A stretch of DNA of 64,000 bases from Pseudobutyrivibrio sp. (lineage in GTDB: Bacteria > Bacillota > Clostridia > Lachnospirales > Lachnospiraceae): the NCBI GenBank assembly GCA_024697025.1, contig JAILGH010000082.1:79551-143550 (forward strand), written 5' to 3'. The notes beneath the pieces were generated by a model that did not search any database, was not told the origin of the DNA, and saw only the letters and a program-made list of their open reading frames with translations. A program made the translations under genes and the position numbers. Numbering within the stretch: position 1 is the stretch's first letter; each line of letters starts with the position of its first letter. Positions 60,594 to 64,000 of the stretch are shown one piece after another.

Positions 60594-61298
60594 TCAAACC
60601 ATACGATAGCCCATTCCGCGAACGGTTTCTATCACGGGCTCGTCACCTTCCTGCTCCAGTTTTTTCCTGAGCCTTTTAACATATACCGATAGGGTGTTGT
60701 CATTGACAAAATCCCCTGCACTGTCCCACATACTGTTTAAGATTTGCTGTCTCGTAAGTAATTGCCCTCTGTTTCTTACAAATATCAGAAGAAGCTTATA
60801 CTCTGCGGCGGAAAGAAATATCTCCTCCTTTCCACACATCACTTTTCCACTTCTAATATCCAAAACATTACTGCCTATCTCTATCAAGTCTTGTTCATCG
60901 TCTGACTTTTTATCAGAATCATTTGAAGAGTTTCCCGCACCTCTTCTTCGTTGTACTGCCTTCATTCTGGCCATAAGCTCTCTTATCCTAAATGGCTTTG
61001 GTATATAGTCATCAGCTTCATTTTCAAAAGCAAGAACCGTATGTACCTCGTCATCACAAGCTGTAAGAAAGATTATTGGAACATCCGACTTTTCTCTTAT
61101 AGCCCTGCATATCTGATAGCCGTCGCCATCAGGAAGAGTTATGTCAAGGAGGCACACATCAAAGTGTACCTCCTCCTTTACTTCCTCCAAAGCGCTATTC
61201 ATGTCGCTGAAGGCTACCACCTCGTAACCTTCTTGCGAAAGGGCAATTTTAAGACCTTCCACTATAATGGAATCATCTTCCGCGATTAAAACCCTCAT
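60594..61298 (-). CDS. OmpR-family response regulator
   Basis: A 234-residue regulator: a receiver (1-118) with the acidic pair in AEDDS, phospho-acceptor Asp52 in LLDITLPDGDG, Thr in FLTAC and Lys in PKPF; a short Ser/Asp-rich linker; and a winged helix (about 135-234; LSAAEYKLLLIFVRNRG, DNTLSVYVKRLRKKL, TVRGMGYRM). It should activate the neighbouring transporter genes. The ATG overlaps the permease stop by 4 bp (ATGA), and the kinase follows. Confidence 0.95.
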   Translation of the reverse strand: MRVLIAEDDSIIVEGLKIALSQEGYEVVAFSDMNSALEEVKEEVHFDVCLLDITLPDGDGYQICRAIREKSDVPIIFLTACDDEVHTVLAFENEADDYIPKPFRIRELMARMKAVQRRRGAGNSSNDSDKKSDDEQDLIEIGSNVLDIRSGKVMCGKEEIFLSAAEYKLLLIFVRNRGQLLTRQQILNSMWDSAGDFVNDNTLSVYVKRLRKKLEQEGDEPVIETVRGMGYRMV

Positions 61299-64000
61299 AC
61301 ACTCTCCCTACGAATCTCATCAATTAACTGCTTGTTACTGCTTTGTCTATAACATACTTTAGTAAATACCATTAAAGCTACTATACATACGAGCACAGTC
61401 ACTAGTATTGTCCAAACAGGCATGCTCAGTTGTACTCCTTCGTATTTTAGATTTATTAGTTTATATAAGCATAGCACAAAGGCTGATGTAATCAAAGCCG
61501 CTTTTATGAATGCTCGTAGTAAAAGCCTTACATTCTCATTATTGAGCATCTTATTCTTCTGCTTGTCAGTCATACCCATTGAGTAAAGCACCGCAAACTC
61601 TTTATGCCTTGCAATACTTCGTCCCATAACTGAGTTATAGAGATTGAGAAGGCATATAATAGCAACTAGAATGGTGAAGCAAACTGCTATTATATTTGCT
61701 ATATCAAGAAATGCTCCCAATGCGGATCTAGAATCAGTTAGCAACTTAGCTTGCCAAAGAGCAGGTTCGTCAAGGTCATCTTTGATTTGTGACAGTCTAC
61801 TTAATATACCTGCATCATCCGCATTTACGTTAAAGAATAGATACTTATATGTATTATAGATAATTTTTCCAAGCTCTGGGTTTATTTTGTTAATATTTTC
61901 TCTAGTCTTCTCTGGCATGAATATTACAAGAGCATCTGGTTTTAAAGTGTAGTACTTCTTTATATCACTGTCGTTTACATATCCCGCAAACCCTACTGGA
62001 GCTACAAGGTCATAGACTTGCTCTTTTTCATCATCATATCCTTTTACCGTTAAATCAAAAGTATCACCAACCTTAACATTTAAAGGTTCTTTAAAAGTGT
62101 ATTCACTATAATCCGGTCTCTGGGCACCATTGTCAAAGATTGTACTATCATCAGTTGTAATTTTAATCGAATTATATACGAGCACTGGATTGCTTTCTGG
62201 CGAATCATACTTTGAAAGGTCGACACCAGCGTTCTTAGCAACCTCTTCAAACTCATCATTTTTCAATATTACGATATGTGAACATGGTTCGGCAAATACT
62301 CTTCTTTTATTCTCACCATTATCAACAAAGTATTTTTGTACTAGCTCAGAATTTCCATTAAACCATTTTTTTACTATCTCCTTAACAGCATCCTGATATT
62401 CATCCCTATAATATTTAAGCGGAACACATTCTATGGCGCCAAGAGTTTCCCATTCTTTATATCCGGTCACTTCATCTGAGCTCATAACATCTTCTTTGCA
62501 CAAATTGTATGTATAATCATCTAAGAATCCGCTACCTCCAAATATATACTTATAATCTTTATATTCTGTACCAATATTCATGGTATCACCGTTAAATGAG
62601 CTATCTAATATATCACTAATACTTCCTGTAGCAAAGGTCACTATCATGGTAAGTGCTATAAATGCTGTAATACTTCTAATTATTCCCTTGGTAGCCGTAC
62701 GGTTTCTATCTACGGAAGCTCTTCCAATAAGCTTTTCAGCCTTCCCCTTAAGCATAAGCCCAAGATATGTTTTATAGCCCTTCTTTCTGGTTTTCTTAGT
62801 TGTTTCATTTCCTCTTATGCTTTCTACAGGTCCCACTTTACTAATCTTGCGGGCAGGAATCCACGCTGAAATCCATACAGCTAAAATTGAAAAGAATACT
62901 ACAAGCAATATATTAATTGGGTTTACCACCAAACCATAGTCAACATCGAAGCTTCTATCTAATGCAATATTTATTGATAGTGTTCTAAATAATTCTGTAA
63001 AATGTGGACAAAGCAGTTCCATTCCACCTTTTACCACCAAAAGTCCCAAGCCTATTCCAATAGGAAGTGCTAGGCTAAGCAACGAAAATACCTCGTAATA
63101 TACGCTCCATTTCTTTTGTCTACGTGTTGCACCTACAGATGAGAGCATGCCCAAATACTTACTTCTTTCCTTATAAGACATACTAAATACATTGTAAATA
63201 AGCACTAGTGATGCAAGTGTAATCAGAACAACAAAGAATACTTGGACAAACATTATGATAAAATTCATGGTTCCATTTTGTCCTTCGTCATAGAAAGATA
63301 AAATCATGTTGTTAACAACAATTCGTCCTTTTTCTACTGGAATCTTTTCGCCTGTCTTTGTTGTATAGCCGCCATTGTTCTCTAATAATGCTTCTCTTTC
63401 CTCAGGTGTTTTTGATGTATCAAGGATTTTGGCAATTTCGCCATAGCTGTCCACCTTTTTGGTTACATCAATTGTTATTACCGCATTTACCTTTTCATCG
63501 TCACCTACTGAGTTATCTAAACCTGCTATGGCTATATATCCACCCTGACCTGGAGCAGCGAAGAAAGGTTCATCCATTATACCAACTACTTTTAGAGTTT
63601 TATTTACGCCTGTTGGCTCATGAATCATTTCAATCAGGCAATTATCTTTGTAGTATTGGAAATGTTCAGGGGCTTTTCTAGTTTCACCTGGAGTTATATC
63701 GTAGTTTGGTGGAAAAAATACATGACAATCTTCATTTCCTGCGTCTATCGCTGCCTGTCTTTCCTCGTCGGTATATGCATGTACGTACCTTTCGAAGCAA
63801 TTTGCATCTATGGTATCTCCTACCTTTATATTCGCTCCGTCCTTTATAGCTCTATAGCTAATAATCACTTCGTCTGGATTTTTAGGATATCGACCTTCTC
63901 TAAGCTTAATATTCATCAATTTAAAGAGGTCACTAGAATATTCCTTGAGCTCAAGGAATGGTGTGGTATCCGGATCTCCACTGGCGGGAAATTCCGTATA
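61295..64000 (-). CDS. FtsX-family ABC transporter permease (5' end outside window)
   Basis: The frame is open from the window edge to a TGA at 61297-61295, giving about 901 visible residues; the true start lies beyond 64000. It has a large extracytoplasmic part, then two FtsX domains: VQVFFVVLITLASLVLIYNVFSMSYKERSKYLGMLSSVGAT, described only in part, and a C-terminal set with SIARHKEFAVLYSMGMTDKQKNKML. A third membrane segment follows SVDRNRTATKG. MacB/BceB-like permeases of this type work with an ATPase that is probably encoded just outside. Operon: permease, regulator, kinase. Confidence 0.9.
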   Translation of the reverse strand, partial: YTEFPASGDPDTTPFLELKEYSSDLFKLMNIKLREGRYPKNPDEVIISYRAIKDGANIKVGDTIDANCFERYVHAYTDEERQAAIDAGNEDCHVFFPPNYDITPGETRKAPEHFQYYKDNCLIEMIHEPTGVNKTLKVVGIMDEPFFAAPGQGGYIAIAGLDNSVGDDEKVNAVITIDVTKKVDSYGEIAKILDTSKTPEEREALLENNGGYTTKTGEKIPVEKGRIVVNNMILSFYDEGQNGTMNFIIMFVQVFFVVLITLASLVLIYNVFSMSYKERSKYLGMLSSVGATRRQKKWSVYYEVFSLLSLALPIGIGLGLLVVKGGMELLCPHFTELFRTLSINIALDRSFDVDYGLVVNPINILLVVFFSILAVWISAWIPARKISKVGPVESIRGNETTKKTRKKGYKTYLGLMLKGKAEKLIGRASVDRNRTATKGIIRSITAFIALTMIVTFATGSISDILDSSFNGDTMNIGTEYKDYKYIFGGSGFLDDYTYNLCKEDVMSSDEVTGYKEWETLGAIECVPLKYYRDEYQDAVKEIVKKWFNGNSELVQKYFVDNGENKRRVFAEPCSHIVILKNDEFEEVAKNAGVDLSKYDSPESNPVLVYNSIKITTDDSTIFDNGAQRPDYSEYTFKEPLNVKVGDTFDLTVKGYDDEKEQVYDLVAPVGFAGYVNDSDIKKYYTLKPDALVIFMPEKTRENINKINPELGKIIYNTYKYLFFNVNADDAGILSRLSQIKDDLDEPALWQAKLLTDSRSALGAFLDIANIIAVCFTILVAIICLLNLYNSVMGRSIARHKEFAVLYSMGMTDKQKNKMLNNENVRLLLRAFIKAALITSAFVLCLYKLINLKYEGVQLSMPVWTILVTVLVCIVALMVFTKVCYRQSSNKQLIDEIRRESV

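Noticed and set aside
1-64000. tRNA, rRNA, prophage or integrative element
   Set aside because: No cloverleaf, rRNA segment, integrase, attachment repeats or structural phage genes were seen on reading both strands.

Overview
The window looks like chromosomal DNA of a low-GC, anaerobic, Gram-positive bacterium, most probably a Lachnospiraceae of the Butyrivibrio/Pseudobutyrivibrio type. This is inferred from AT-rich intergenic DNA with strong Shine-Dalgarno sites, Veg, a long-form hibernation factor, a SEC-C methionine aminopeptidase, a two-gene SUF system, LuxS and a phosphoketolase. No rRNA, tRNA, CRISPR array, transposase or phage structural gene was seen. Most genes lie on the minus strand in short operons bounded by clear hairpin terminators. 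Both window edges cut genes: map on the left and an FtsX-type permease on the right.

Layout. 1-9 kb: a cell-wall hydrolase, foldase-like and map operon, then veg, plsC, murF, ddl and hpf. 9-13 kb: an SDR reductase, an orphan gene and a 739-bp gene-free stretch full of dyads. 12.9-15.9 kb: a coupled murL-murD2 pair plus a small zinc-ribbon gene. 15.9-23 kb: a YhaO/YhaN nuclease-ATPase pair, then a hybrid histidine kinase with a twin-receiver response regulator. 23-27.5 kb: nadA-nadB-nadC-niaR-ung. 29-36.3 kb: AlaX, HAD, YlmH, then nadE, nrtR and nnr. 36.4-42.8 kb: an SGNH hydrolase, another orphan gene and a polysaccharide O-acylation operon. 42.9-45.5 kb: a YtrA-type regulated ABC transporter. 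45.6-50 kb: phosphoglucomutase and phosphoketolase. 50-52.7 kb: mtnN, luxS, a DJ-1 protein and a formate/nitrite channel. 52.8-56 kb: an AAA/DUF4143 protein with three phased operators, then sufC-sufB. 56.2-64 kb: LytTR/LiaF-like pair, hisK, an XRE-TPR regulator and a permease-regulator-kinase module.

The themes that join genes are peptidoglycan precursor synthesis (MurF, Ddl and a probable MurL/MurD2 D-glutamate route), NAD synthesis and repair under two different repressors (NiaR and NrtR), and envelope modification and sensing.

The most novel signal is a 26-27 bp block, TGG followed by an A-tract, about nine bases, then TTTTTTTGA. It lies in the correct orientation upstream of three unrelated-looking orphan genes (2679-3320, 9913-11079, 37671-38873) and of a fourth locus at 27539-27700 that holds only a 26-codon ORF running through a terminator. 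At one of the full-length loci a second tiny ORF also overlaps a terminator-like hairpin between the block and the gene. This suggests a dispersed family of single-gene cassettes under common control, possibly with translation-coupled attenuation.
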